A stretch of DNA of 59,157 bases from Nitrospira sp. GTDB taxonomy: Bacteria > Nitrospirota > Nitrospiria > Nitrospirales > Nitrospiraceae. The notes below the pieces were generated by a model. The model was not told the origin of the DNA and did no database searches. It saw only the letters and a program-made list of their open reading frames with translations. Of this stretch, positions 8,925 through 17,069 are shown one piece after another. Each line of letters opens with the position of its first letter. Position 1 is the first letter of the stretch. Both the position numbers and the translations under genes were made by a program. The stretch is from positions 1 to 59,157 of the forward strand of contig VGXB01000008.1 of NCBI GenBank assembly GCA_016873515.1, written 5' to 3'.

Positions 8925-9060
8925 CGTTCTTTAACTCAGTCCTCAGCACTCAATCCTCAGCACTCAAAGACATGGGCAAATCGCTTCCCATCTTCGACTC
9001 CTCAATGTTGCCTCGGCCTGAGCACCTCTCAGTCCTCAGGACTCAGAACTCAGCACTTGT
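8925..9060 (+). repeat. CTCAGTCCTCAGCACT-type direct repeats running into a CDS
   Basis: Copies of a roughly 9-14 nt word lie on both sides of the ATG at 8972: ACTCAGTCCTCAGCACTCAA, TCCTCAGCACTCAAAGA and, after it, CTCAGTCCTCAGGACTCAGA followed by ACTCAGCACTT. The second cluster is translated as LSVLRTQNSAL in the radical SAM protein if the start is right. A similar word (CTCAGCCCTCAGTCCGCAGC) occurs near 3263. Confidence 0.6.
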
Positions 9061-10336
9061 TCACGACGGCCGAACCGTCGATGATTTCAAGCCATATCTA
9101 GTCGCGTTGAATCTGACCAAGCGCTGCAACCTGAAATGCGACCATTGCTATCTAGATGCTACGACTAAAGCGGCCGGCGGCAATGACGAACTGTCCACGA
9201 ATGAATGTTTCCGGCTCATTGACCAAATCGCTGAAGTCAATAAAGGGTGCCTCCTGGTCATCACCGGCGGCGAGCCGCTAGTCCGCCCGGATATTCTCGA
9301 CATCGCCCGCTATGCCGTGAAGCTCGGCTTCATGGTCGTCTTCGGCACCAACGGCATGCTCATCGACGACCAGATGGCCAAAACCCTGGTCGAAATCGGC
9401 GTGATGGGCGTGGGTATCAGTATCGATTCGCTCGATCCGGCCAAACACAATGCCTTCCGCGGCGTACCCGGCGCGTGGGAAGCGGCAGTCGCTGGAATCG
9501 AGGCCAGCAAACGCAACGGCCTCCAATTCCAAATTCATTTCAGCGCACAGCCGATGAACTACCAGGAACTACCGGCTATCATCGACTGGGCCCATGGGCT
9601 CGGTGCCCGTGTGCTGAATGTCTTCTTCATGGTTTGCACAGGCCGCGGCGAGGAATTAACCGACATCACTCCGGCACAATACGAAGAAGTTCTCGGTTAT
9701 CTGGTGACCTGCCAGGACAACTATCAAGGCATGCTCGTTCGGGCCCGCTGCGCCCCGCACTTCAAACGGTTGGCTTACGAAAAAGATCCCAATTCGCCGA
9801 TCACAAAGGCCACTGGATATATGGGTGGCGGGTGCCTGGCGGGAACGAATTACGCCCGTGTGACGCCCAACGGTGAACTGACCCCCTGCCCCTACATGCC
9901 CCTGTCGGCTGGAAACGTCAGGCAGGATAGCTTTGCCGATCTGTGGACTCGATCCGATATCTTCAACTCATTCCGCTACCCGCAACTCAAAGGCAAATGC
10001 GGCGATTGCGAGTACACCGACATCTGCGGAGGCTGCCGTGCTCGTCCCTATGTGGACCACGGAGACTGGTTGGACGAAGACCAGTGGTGTCTGTATACGC
10101 CTAAAGGCGGTGAGAAAATCAAAGTGGCATTCAACACGCCAGAAGAAACTGAGGTGGCCTGGGATGACGCATCGACGTTGCGCTTGAGCCGCATCCCCTA
10201 CTTCCTCCGCGCGATGGTCAAAAAAGGCGTCGAAAAACACGCCCGCGAAAACAATGTCGCGCTCATTACTGTCGAATTGATGGAAGAGCTGCGCAAGAAA
10301 CGCTTCGGCAACGAGACGCCGGTGTTCAAATTCTAA
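8972..10336 (+). CDS. Radical SAM/SPASM protein with C-terminal PCP_red domain (NirJ/AhbC-like)
   Basis: 454-residue radical SAM enzyme. The [4Fe-4S]-SAM motif is C52-x3-C56-x2-C59 in LTKRCNLKCDHCY, GGEPL follows, and a C-terminal SPASM-type cluster region has CLAG, CPYMP, CGDCEYTDICGGC and WCLY. Overall it resembles NirJ/AhbC/AhbD enzymes, which modify siroheme or coproheme side chains, and peptide-modifying SPASM enzymes; a heme-type substrate is inference. The last 60 residues are a PCP_red domain (VAWDDASTLRLSRIPYFLRA...). The start is uncertain: ATG 8972 or 9005 are possible, there is no SD, and residues 19-29 derive from a spacer repeat. Likely partner of the Usp/PCP_red gene 85 nt upstream. 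Confidence 0.85.
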   Translation: MGKSLPIFDSSMLPRPEHLSVLRTQNSALVHDGRTVDDFKPYLVALNLTKRCNLKCDHCYLDATTKAAGGNDELSTNECFRLIDQIAEVNKGCLLVITGGEPLVRPDILDIARYAVKLGFMVVFGTNGMLIDDQMAKTLVEIGVMGVGISIDSLDPAKHNAFRGVPGAWEAAVAGIEASKRNGLQFQIHFSAQPMNYQELPAIIDWAHGLGARVLNVFFMVCTGRGEELTDITPAQYEEVLGYLVTCQDNYQGMLVRARCAPHFKRLAYEKDPNSPITKATGYMGGGCLAGTNYARVTPNGELTPCPYMPLSAGNVRQDSFADLWTRSDIFNSFRYPQLKGKCGDCEYTDICGGCRARPYVDHGDWLDEDQWCLYTPKGGEKIKVAFNTPEETEVAWDDASTLRLSRIPYFLRAMVKKGVEKHARENNVALITVELMEELRKKRFGNETPVFKF

Positions 10337-10360
10337 AAGAACGTCATTTGTTAATGGTCA

Positions 10361-10398
10361 CTCGTCCGCTCAGTATGGCGTTGCCATTTGCGGACGAG
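10361..10398 (+). terminator. Long hairpin after the radical SAM gene
   Basis: Perfect 9-bp stem CTCGTCCGC (10361-10369) / GCGGACGAG (10390-10398), with an inner 5-bp stem ATGGC (10375-10379) / GCCAT (10383-10387). It starts 24 nt after the stop codon. There is no U-run, so it may stabilise the mRNA end or attenuate rather than act as a classic intrinsic terminator. Confidence 0.45.
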
Positions 10399-10439
10399 AC
10401 CTCGCCGCAGGCGGGTCATTCGACAAGAAAGGAAGTTAG

Positions 10440-10487
10440 CCGAATCCGAGTCGGTTGATGGATAACGGTTGACGATTAACGAACCCT
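10440..10487. repeat. Degenerate GGTTGACGATTAACG-type spacer repeat
   Basis: GTCGGTTGATGGATAACGG and TTGACGATTAACGAACC lie immediately before the 4-TM gene, again of the spacer family seen at 6557-6641. Confidence 0.35.
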
Positions 10488-10997
10488 GTGGATGCCCTTG
10501 ACAGCATTTCCCTCGATCTTCGCATGTTGATCCCGATCCTCAACCACTGGGTTCACCTTGTGTCGGCGGTGATCTGGATCGGCGGATTGGCCTTTCTTGT
10601 GATGGCAGTCACACCAGGACTGCAGAAGGCCGTGGCGAAGGACCAGATTAAGCCCATCACTGACGCATTCTACCAGCATTACAAGAAAGTCGCGGGCATC
10701 CTCCTCGTGGTCCTGCTGTTCACCGGCGGCATCAACGTGCACTACGTCAATCAAGTCATTACGTCACAAACTGGTGCCGGTATGCAGCACCATGCTAAGT
10801 ACCTGATCGTCTTTTGCGTCAAACTACTGCTCGTCCTTGGACTCCTCACGCTGTTTCTCTATACCGTGATCTTCAAATCCGACGACTATGCAGAAGAAGG
10901 CGAGTCGTATGAAGCCATCCCGTTCCAGCATGCCGCACTCTGGATGGGCTTCTTCATCATCCTCTGTGCCGCCGCCATGAAACACCTACACCAGTAA
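10488..10997 (+). CDS. Four-TM membrane protein (CopD/HemJ-like fold)
   Basis: About 169 residues with four hydrophobic helices: NHWVHLVSAVIWIGGLAFL, VAGILLVVLLFTGGINVHY, LIVFCVKLLLVLGLLTLFLY and AALWMGFFIILCAAAMKH. The first helix motif HxxHxxxAxxWIGG and further His and Lys residues near helices 2 and 3 resemble small heme- or copper-linked membrane families (CopD-like, HemJ-like). I cannot assign it to one. It follows the radical SAM/PCP_red gene in the same orientation, so a tetrapyrrole link is plausible but unproven. GTG 10488 is used; ATG 10524 is an alternative, which starts just before the first helix. Confidence 0.75.
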   Translation: MDALDSISLDLRMLIPILNHWVHLVSAVIWIGGLAFLVMAVTPGLQKAVAKDQIKPITDAFYQHYKKVAGILLVVLLFTGGINVHYVNQVITSQTGAGMQHHAKYLIVFCVKLLLVLGLLTLFLYTVIFKSDDYAEEGESYEAIPFQHAALWMGFFIILCAAAMKHLHQ

Positions 10998-11206
10998 ATT
11001 CGCGCCTCTCCCTCGCCTCGACTTCCGTATCGAACAAGATACTGTTCCTGGTACTTTATCCAATACAATCGAACTGCCGTACCTCCTATTCCTTCTCAAA
11101 CAGTGCTGCAATAGCCTTTTTTGTTTACGGCATAACTATGCAGCCGATGGCATAATCGTTGCTCATCTCGTGCTGTATTCGACGGGGACGATACAACCGG
11201 ATCACC

Positions 11207-11361
11207 GTGAGGCAATGTGGTGAGTCGACAACCTCCTCCAGGTGGCAAGCGACTCTGTTCCTTGCCGTCTCGTTGCTCTTCGCTTTGCCATTCAGAGCAA
11301 GGTTGTTGCCTCGCCCCTCTTGCCAACAGCGCCATGCCTCTCAGGAGCCATGGCGCTTTTT
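11207..11361 (+). ncRNA. Candidate structured non-coding RNA ending in an intrinsic terminator
   Basis: The 437-nt spacer between the 4-TM gene and the oxygenase holds three nested helices: GTGAGGCA (11207-11214) with TGCCTCGC (11307-11314, one G-U); ACAACCT (11228-11234) with AGGTTGT (11300-11306); TGGCAAGCGA (11243-11252) with TCGCTTTGCCA (11280-11290, one bulge). An intrinsic terminator follows at 11328-11361. A single rod with an asymmetric bulge followed by a terminator is what a small stable RNA looks like; 6S-like architecture is one possibility. No convincing ORF explains it. The 5' end and promoter are not defined. Confidence 0.45.
11328..11361 (+). terminator. Rho-independent terminator
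   Basis: AGCGCCATG (11328-11336) pairs perfectly with CATGGCGCT (11349-11357), followed by TTTTT. The orientation is plus strand, so it ends either the candidate ncRNA or a long 3' UTR of the 4-TM gene 330 nt upstream. Confidence 0.8.
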
Positions 11362-11434
11362 CCGTTATTGTCCTAGAGTGAGAAACCGGACTTGGATGGC
11401 CAAACAGTGGCAGAGTCCCTACGCCACCGATCGA

Positions 11435-12202
11435 CTAGCGAGACGGTCTTGACCCGAGGAAAGCCCTCTTGAAGACAGTCTTAAGACCGAAGTAGCCGAT
11501 GGAGTCTTTTAAATTGGAATAGAGGCGCTTGACGAGATTCATGTGCGGGTCGGTAACATATTCCATCGTCAAGACGATCCGCTCTTCCCCTTTTCCCAGA
11601 GGCGTAACAGCATGCCACAGCTTGTCGCCATTGAAAATTACCAGGTCGCCTGGCTTAGTTACCAGTTCAAGATGGCGCGGTGGTTTGGTTGAGTGGTCCT
11701 TAAAGAGCTCACCGACCAGCTTACAGTGCGTAGACCGGTCGACTAATCCCATCAGAATCGTATAGCGGGCCCCCTTGTAGTAGGACGTATCGTAATGAAA
11801 CCCGATGTGGTCGCCCGGCTCCGTGTAGTAATAGAGCGCGCAGGAATGGGGGTCATTGTCCGGACAAAATCTCAGGTCGGCGTTTGTGAGTCGACTGAGG
11901 AATGCCTTAAACGCATCCGACCGATACAGATCGAGAAACAACGGAGCTTTTTCCTGCACCGTATAGTAACTGACACTGCCCCCTTTCTTATGGCCTGGAA
12001 TATAATTGCGATTCAGGTCCCCTTTCAGGACCTGAACCTCTGGCACAAATGTCTGTTCCACGAATACCATCGGCAGGAAGTGCGGGATGACTAGAAACTC
12101 ATTCTGCTCCCAATAATCCTTGTGCAGCTGTTCGAAATCTAATTGACGAATGGCCTGCTCAACGGCCTCCGCTACCTTGCTAGAACTAACTGCTGTCACC
12201 AT
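11435..12202 (-). CDS. 2-oxoglutarate/Fe(II)-dependent dioxygenase
   Basis: 255-residue protein of the 2OG-Fe(II) oxygenase (prolyl-4-hydroxylase-like) superfamily. The metal triad is H136-x-D138 (GDHIGFHYDT) with H197 (DKLWHAVTP), and the 2OG-binding Arg is R208 (GEERIVLTMEY). The double-stranded beta-helix core covers about 115-215. The substrate is unknown; related enzymes hydroxylate proteins or small molecules. The ATG at 12202 (MVTAVSSS) follows GGAAGGGG and is preferred over an upstream in-frame ATG. It is convergent with the ncRNA terminator and stands alone. Confidence 0.8.
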   Translation of the reverse strand: MVTAVSSSKVAEAVEQAIRQLDFEQLHKDYWEQNEFLVIPHFLPMVFVEQTFVPEVQVLKGDLNRNYIPGHKKGGSVSYYTVQEKAPLFLDLYRSDAFKAFLSRLTNADLRFCPDNDPHSCALYYYTEPGDHIGFHYDTSYYKGARYTILMGLVDRSTHCKLVGELFKDHSTKPPRHLELVTKPGDLVIFNGDKLWHAVTPLGKGEERIVLTMEYVTDPHMNLVKRLYSNLKDSIGYFGLKTVFKRAFLGSRPSR

Positions 12203-12227
12203 AACCAGCCCCTTCCACCATACTTGC

Positions 12228-12315
12228 CAAGCGTCAATCGTCACCCGTTAACCGCAGAACATTGCCCTCTTTCCTCACCGCATGATGCTTAGCATATGGT
12301 GCTTGACGTTTCACG
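12228..12315. repeat. Degenerate GCGTCAATCGTCACCCG-type spacer repeat
   Basis: AAGCGTCAATCGTCACCCG with TTAACCGC, and GCTTGACGTTTCACG, fill the short spacer between the oxygenase start and the lolA stop. Same family as the other spacer repeats. Confidence 0.35.
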
Positions 12316-12323
12316 TTGTACCA

Positions 12324-13031
12324 TTACGGCCCATTCAGCACCGGCACCTTAACTACCTCGACATCCGATGGCACCTTAAAGTCGAATACCTCGTTCCCCA
12401 ACTCTTGATTCGACTTCAAGGCGGAGAATTCAAATGTCGCCACGTTGCCGCTGATTTCATGGAGCGACACCGTGCGCAGAAAATATGTCTTGGGGAACAC
12501 TTCGACCACAATCTGCTGAATATTACTGGTCGACTTATGCTCCTTGTCTTTTGGAATAAGTGTGACCAGGCGAATACCCCCGGTTCCCCGTTCTTTTCCC
12601 GTTGCCGGCTGAATCTTGAACGATTCATCCAACTTACCCGCCTCCTGTAAGAGTTCGAGTGGCGCGGTGGACGCCGCCATCTGCGTCAACTTTCCAACCA
12701 GCACCTGCTTATGTTCCGGAACATAGACTTTCACGTCGTCCTGCATGACGTAGATCTGTTCCGTCGCGGGATTGAGATAGTCCCACCGCAACCGCCCCGG
12801 CTTCTTGATGTAGACTCGGCCGAAAGAGATGACCGGCCGTTCGAATCCTTCGATCCTGGTGGTCTGGACGAACTCAGCTTGAAGATCCTTGGTCTTCTCG
12901 TACCGTGCTTGAATCTGCTTCACCACATCGCGGGCCTCTTGCCACGCCTTGTCGCCATCAGCGGATTCTGCTCCCCAGGTAACTGTGGCACACAATAGAG
13001 TGACAAAGGCACCCACCCACCTGATCCTCAT
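12324..13031 (-). CDS. lolA: Outer-membrane lipoprotein carrier LolA
   Basis: Periplasmic chaperone that carries lipoproteins from the LolCDE exporter to the outer membrane. 235 residues with an N-terminal Sec signal (MRIRWVGAFVTLLCATVTWG, cleavage near AES). The LolA hallmarks follow: LQAEFVQT, a GRVYIKKPGRLRWDY stretch and ATFEFSALKSN near the end. The ATG shares an ATGA overlap with the ftsK stop, which fixes the start and indicates translational coupling. The ftsK-lolA order is common in proteobacteria and kin. A longer frame upstream lies inside ftsK and is not used. Confidence 0.9.
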   Translation of the reverse strand: MRIRWVGAFVTLLCATVTWGAESADGDKAWQEARDVVKQIQARYEKTKDLQAEFVQTTRIEGFERPVISFGRVYIKKPGRLRWDYLNPATEQIYVMQDDVKVYVPEHKQVLVGKLTQMAASTAPLELLQEAGKLDESFKIQPATGKERGTGGIRLVTLIPKDKEHKSTSNIQQIVVEVFPKTYFLRTVSLHEISGNVATFEFSALKSNQELGNEVFDFKVPSDVEVVKVPVLNGP

Positions 13032-15448
13032 GGTTCCATCGCACCTACAGGGCCCCGTCGCCCCAAGACCTCCCGACGCCCATCCCGGCCTGCTGCACCA
13101 ACGATACCTTCCGTCTCCATCTGCTCGATCATGCGGGCAGCGCGCGGATAGCCGACCCGCAACCGGCGCTGAATCAGCGAAGCTGAGGCTTGTCCGGTCG
13201 TGAGCACTAACTCTTTGGCCTGTTCGTAGACCTCGTCCTTTGCTTCCTCTTCCGCCGCTTCGTCGGCCTTGAGCGATTGCAACTCTTGATTGTAGGCCGG
13301 CATGGCCTGTTGCTTCACACATTCGACGACCGAGCGCACGTCGTCGTCAGACACATAGGACCCGTGCAAGCGAATGAGGCGTCCTGTTCCCGAGGCCAAA
13401 TACAGCATGTCGCCTTGACCAAGCAAAGCCTCGGCACCGTTGGCATCCAGGATTGTTCGTGAATCCGTCTTGGAAGATACCTGGAAGGCAATGCGGGCCG
13501 GAAAATTTGCCTTGATCAGCCCGGTCAAGACATCGACCGACGGCCGCTGCGTGGCCAGCACGAGATGAATGCCCGATGCTCGCGCCATTTGCGCAAGGCG
13601 TGCGATTTTATCTTCCACGTCTTTGGGTGCGACCATCATCAAGTCCGCCAGCTCATCGATCATGACGACGATGAACGGCAGCGGCTCCGGCGGTGTCGAC
13701 TTGGGCTGCATACATCCGGTTTCACCCTCAGCGATCGCGGTTTCCCCGGCAGACAGTCGCTCCTCCTCGGACAAAAACTGCATCGGCAGTTCGGTTTGCT
13801 CGACCGTCGGAGACGGACGCTCGGCGAAGACTTCATGTAGACCAGCCACTTTGCGGTTGTACGCCTCGATACTCCGCACACCGGCTTCAGCCAGCAGCTT
13901 ATATCGCCGTTCCATTTCAGCCACCACCCAACCCAGTCCCTTGGCCGCCGCCTTGGCATCTGTGATGACAGGGCGGAGCAGATGCGGGATCCCTTCGTAC
14001 GATTGAAATTCCAGCATCTTCGGATCGATGAGCAGCAGCTTGACCTCGTTGGGCTTGGCAGAAAACAAGATGCTCAGCAGCATCGTATTCAAACTGACGC
14101 TCTTGCCAGCGCCCGTTGCACCGGCGACCAGCAAATGTGGCATTGTTTTGAGATCCGCCGTCACCGGTGCGCCGAAGATGTCCTTGCCCAATGCCATTGT
14201 GAGTTTCGATCGTGCTCTGCTGAACGCGATGCTCATAACCACTTCTTTAATCGACACCGTTTCACGTAATCGATTGGGCACTTCAATCCCGACCACCGAT
14301 TTTCCGGGGAGCGGCGCCACGATGCGAAGGCTCACGGCCTTGAGCGCGAGCGCCAGGTCATCGGCAAGGCTCACAATGCGGGCCACCTTGGTCCCGGGCG
14401 CCGGCTCAAACTCGTACATCGTCACCACCGGGCCGGGCCGGACTTCCGTCACTCGTCCATTGATCCCGAAACTTACCAGCGATTTGGATAGAACATCGGA
14501 CTGGGCCTTCAACTCGTCATCCGACATGCGGCTCAACGGATTGGAAGGGTCGCTCAAAATTTTTTCAGGATCGGGAAGACTGTATTCGCCGGCTTCGACC
14601 GACGCAGTCACCACTTCAGAATCATTTTCATCCTCATCTGGCTTCACCACGGCTGCCGGTGGAATGGCGACGGGTTGAATGACCGGATCCGCTGGAACAG
14701 CCACTTCTTCCAACGGCTCGGCGATGATCTGCACCTCCTCCGCTACACGATTGGCCTTCGGCGTTTTTGTTTTGTGATTCTTGACTGGCTCTTCAGGAAG
14801 GGTCGCTGAACGTTCCAGCCTCATGGCGGCTATCCATTCGCGAAGCCCCGTCACCCGTTCCGGGATACGGCGGACCGCCTCGCCGAGCGACAACGGCGTC
14901 GTCAACAACAGTGATACCAGAAATCCTGCAATGATGAGAATATGCGCCCCGGTGCCGGCAAACACGGCACGCAGCCCGTCTCCGACCATCTGGCCGACCA
15001 CGCCCCCTGCCATTCCCCGCGAGATCATGCCGCTCATTAAGGTGGGAACAGCCGTCATCTCGAGATGGAGAAATGCGCTCAGAAAGAAGACCGCCGCCAG
15101 GGAACTGCCTGCCGTCCTCAATCGAATGCTGACAGGGGTTTGAGAGAAACAGCGAAATCCTAGCCGCCCTAGTAACAGTGGAAACAGATAAGCCGCCCCG
15201 CCGATCACATAGAACAATCCTCCACCTAAGAGGGCGCCAAACGATCCGATCATGTTGCGCGGAGGATTCGCTGCTGACGCTCCACCCGCCACCGTTTGAA
15301 CTTCCCCTGGCACAAAGGACAGGAGGCTCAGCAGCATCAAGAGGCTCAGCGCGATCAGAATCACGCCGACGACTTCTCGCTGCATATGGGATGGGGGAGA
15401 AGGGGCGCGGCGGGCTTCGCCCCGCTTGGCCGAAGTGGTAGCACCCAT
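13028..15448 (-). CDS. ftsK: DNA translocase FtsK
   Basis: Septum-anchored DNA pump that clears chromosome termini and activates XerCD recombination. 806 residues: N-terminal membrane region (about 20-200) with several hydrophobic helices such as VVGVILIALSLLMLLSLLSF, a proline/acid-rich linker (about 215-300), the alpha/beta motor with Walker A GATGAGKS and Walker B-like PFIVVMIDELADL, and a winged-helix gamma domain at the end (ASLIQRRLRVGYPRAARMIE) that reads KOPS-type sites. The linker is short compared with E. coli. It overlaps lolA by ATGA. Confidence 0.93.
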   Translation of the reverse strand: MGATTSAKRGEARRAPSPPSHMQREVVGVILIALSLLMLLSLLSFVPGEVQTVAGGASAANPPRNMIGSFGALLGGGLFYVIGGAAYLFPLLLGRLGFRCFSQTPVSIRLRTAGSSLAAVFFLSAFLHLEMTAVPTLMSGMISRGMAGGVVGQMVGDGLRAVFAGTGAHILIIAGFLVSLLLTTPLSLGEAVRRIPERVTGLREWIAAMRLERSATLPEEPVKNHKTKTPKANRVAEEVQIIAEPLEEVAVPADPVIQPVAIPPAAVVKPDEDENDSEVVTASVEAGEYSLPDPEKILSDPSNPLSRMSDDELKAQSDVLSKSLVSFGINGRVTEVRPGPVVTMYEFEPAPGTKVARIVSLADDLALALKAVSLRIVAPLPGKSVVGIEVPNRLRETVSIKEVVMSIAFSRARSKLTMALGKDIFGAPVTADLKTMPHLLVAGATGAGKSVSLNTMLLSILFSAKPNEVKLLLIDPKMLEFQSYEGIPHLLRPVITDAKAAAKGLGWVVAEMERRYKLLAEAGVRSIEAYNRKVAGLHEVFAERPSPTVEQTELPMQFLSEEERLSAGETAIAEGETGCMQPKSTPPEPLPFIVVMIDELADLMMVAPKDVEDKIARLAQMARASGIHLVLATQRPSVDVLTGLIKANFPARIAFQVSSKTDSRTILDANGAEALLGQGDMLYLASGTGRLIRLHGSYVSDDDVRSVVECVKQQAMPAYNQELQSLKADEAAEEEAKDEVYEQAKELVLTTGQASASLIQRRLRVGYPRAARMIEQMETEGIVGAAGRDGRREVLGRRGPVGAMEP

Positions 15449-15519
15449 GGCGCGGATGCTAACACAGAGGGCAGGTCATTTCAAACAACGAGAGAGAAGC
15501 ACAATGACAGGACTTGCCT

Positions 15520-16191
15520 TTAGGTGGACTGTGTCGGCGTGGTATGCCGGATGATCTTGCCTTCGACAAGATAGACCACTAACTCGGCGATGTTGGTGGC
15601 ATGATCGGCCATGCGCTCGAGGTATTTCGCCACGAAACTCAGCCGAGTGGCACGCGTGATCATGCGCGAATCCTCGCTCATGAACGACAGGAGTTCGCGG
15701 AAGATCTGCTCCATCAGGTTATCTACCAGATCATCACTTGCGAGGACTTTCCTCGCTAGCACAGAATCATCTTTCACAAATGCATCAATGCTTTCCTTGA
15801 CCATCATCCTGACGATATTGCCCATCCGAGGAATATCGATGTAAGGCTTCAATTGAGGTTCTTCGTTCAGCTCGATGGTCCGTTCGCAGACATTTTCAGC
15901 CAGATCACTGATACGCTCGAGTTCCGTGGAAATCTTCATGGCGGTCGTCACCAAGCGCAGATCCCGGGCGGCTGGCTGATGGAGGGCCAGCAATCGGAGA
16001 CATTCTTCGTCGATCTCCACATCAAGGGCGTTGATCAGGTGATCCCGCGAGATCACCTGGCGGGCCTGGCCAGAATCTCGATTGATGAGGGCTGAGAGCG
16101 CTCGGTCGATCTGGTCTTCGGCCAAGCTAGCCATGCGTACTAGTGTGACCTTTAATGCATCGAGTTCTTCGTCAAAATGGCGCAATCGCAT
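15520..16191 (-). CDS. phoU: Phosphate transport system regulator PhoU
   Basis: Cytoplasmic negative regulator of the Pho response that links PstB to the PhoR kinase. 223 residues with two PhoU helical repeats; the E/DxxxD-type metal-binding patches fall around RISDLAENVCE and RMADHATNIAE. It begins 2 nt after pstB ends. It is the last gene of the phosphate operon, so it is under the same Pho box control as pstS. Confidence 0.93.
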   Translation of the reverse strand: MRLRHFDEELDALKVTLVRMASLAEDQIDRALSALINRDSGQARQVISRDHLINALDVEIDEECLRLLALHQPAARDLRLVTTAMKISTELERISDLAENVCERTIELNEEPQLKPYIDIPRMGNIVRMMVKESIDAFVKDDSVLARKVLASDDLVDNLMEQIFRELLSFMSEDSRMITRATRLSFVAKYLERMADHATNIAELVVYLVEGKIIRHTTPTQST

Positions 16192-16193
16192 CG

Positions 16194-17069
16194 TCAGCCG
16201 AATCGTCCTGTAATGTAGTCTTCAGTTTGTTTTTGAGCCGGCGCGGTAAAAAGGTTCTTCGTGAGGCTGAATTCCACCAGTTGGCCCATATATAAAAACG
16301 CCGTCCAATCGGACACCCGCGCCGCTTGTTGCATGTTATGGGTAACAATGACGATGGTTAATTCTTTTTTCAATGCAAACAACAGCTCTTCGATTCTCCC
16401 CGTCGCGATCGGGTCCAGCGCGGAACAGGGTTCGTCCATCAAGAGTACGTCCGGTTTGACGGCTAACGCCCGCGCGATACACAGCCGCTGCTGTTGCCCC
16501 CCAGACAGGCCCAAGGCACTCTTGTGCAGCCGATCCTTGACTTCCTCCCACAAACCGGCCCCCTGCAAACTGTGTTCGATAACACTGTCCAATACCGTTC
16601 GTTGGTTGAGCCCTTGCAAACGAGGGCCATAGGCAACATTTTCATAGATGGATTTGGGGAAGGGATTGGATTTCTGAAACACCATCCCAACTCGTTTGCG
16701 AAGATGGGTAATATCGATTGCGGGACTGAAGATATCTTCGTTGTCGAGCAGAATATCCCCCTCATGCCGAGCGCCTTCGATGAGGTCGTTGAGGCGATTC
16801 ATGCACCGAAGCAGCGTGGATTTCCCGCAGCCGGACGGCCCGATGAAGGCGGTCACCTGATATTCGGGAATGTCGACGTTGATCTTGAACAGCGCTTGCG
16901 TCAGCCCATAGAAAAAGCTGAAGTCTCGGACAAGCAGTTTCGATTTCGCCGGCGCATGGTCGTGCTGTGGCGCCGTGGAATACCCCTGATCCCCACCTTG
17001 CATCGTCATAAGGGACGGTACGGCAAGCGGCAGACTGCCGGTTATAGTTCTATACTGCTGATCCAGCAT
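16194..17069 (-). CDS. pstB: Phosphate ABC transporter ATPase PstB
   Basis: ATPase of the high-affinity PstSCAB importer. Walker A is GPSGCGKST, the ABC signature [15 protein letters not shown], Walker [13 protein letters not shown] and the switch His VTHNMQQA. 291 residues, about 35 longer than E. coli PstB at the N-terminus. The chosen ATG overlaps pstA by 20 nt and has GAGG 8 nt upstream; inner ATGs at 17009 or 17003 are possible alternatives. Confidence 0.93.
   Translation of the reverse strand: MLDQQYRTITGSLPLAVPSLMTMQGGDQGYSTAPQHDHAPAKSKLLVRDFSFFYGLTQALFKINVDIPEYQVTAFIGPSGCGKSTLLRCMNRLNDLIEGARHEGDILLDNEDIFSPAIDITHLRKRVGMVFQKSNPFPKSIYENVAYGPRLQGLNQRTVLDSVIEHSLQGAGLWEEVKDRLHKSALGLSGGQQQRLCIARALAVKPDVLLMDEPCSALDPIATGRIEELLFALKKELTIVIVTHNMQQAARVSDWTAFLYMGQLVEFSLTKNLFTAPAQKQTEDYITGRFG

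Noticed and set aside
11177-11188. ATTCGACGGGGA, as at the 5' end of tmRNA
   Set aside because: No tRNA-like 3' end, no tag reading frame and no T-arm follow within the spacer; a 12-nt match is not enough.
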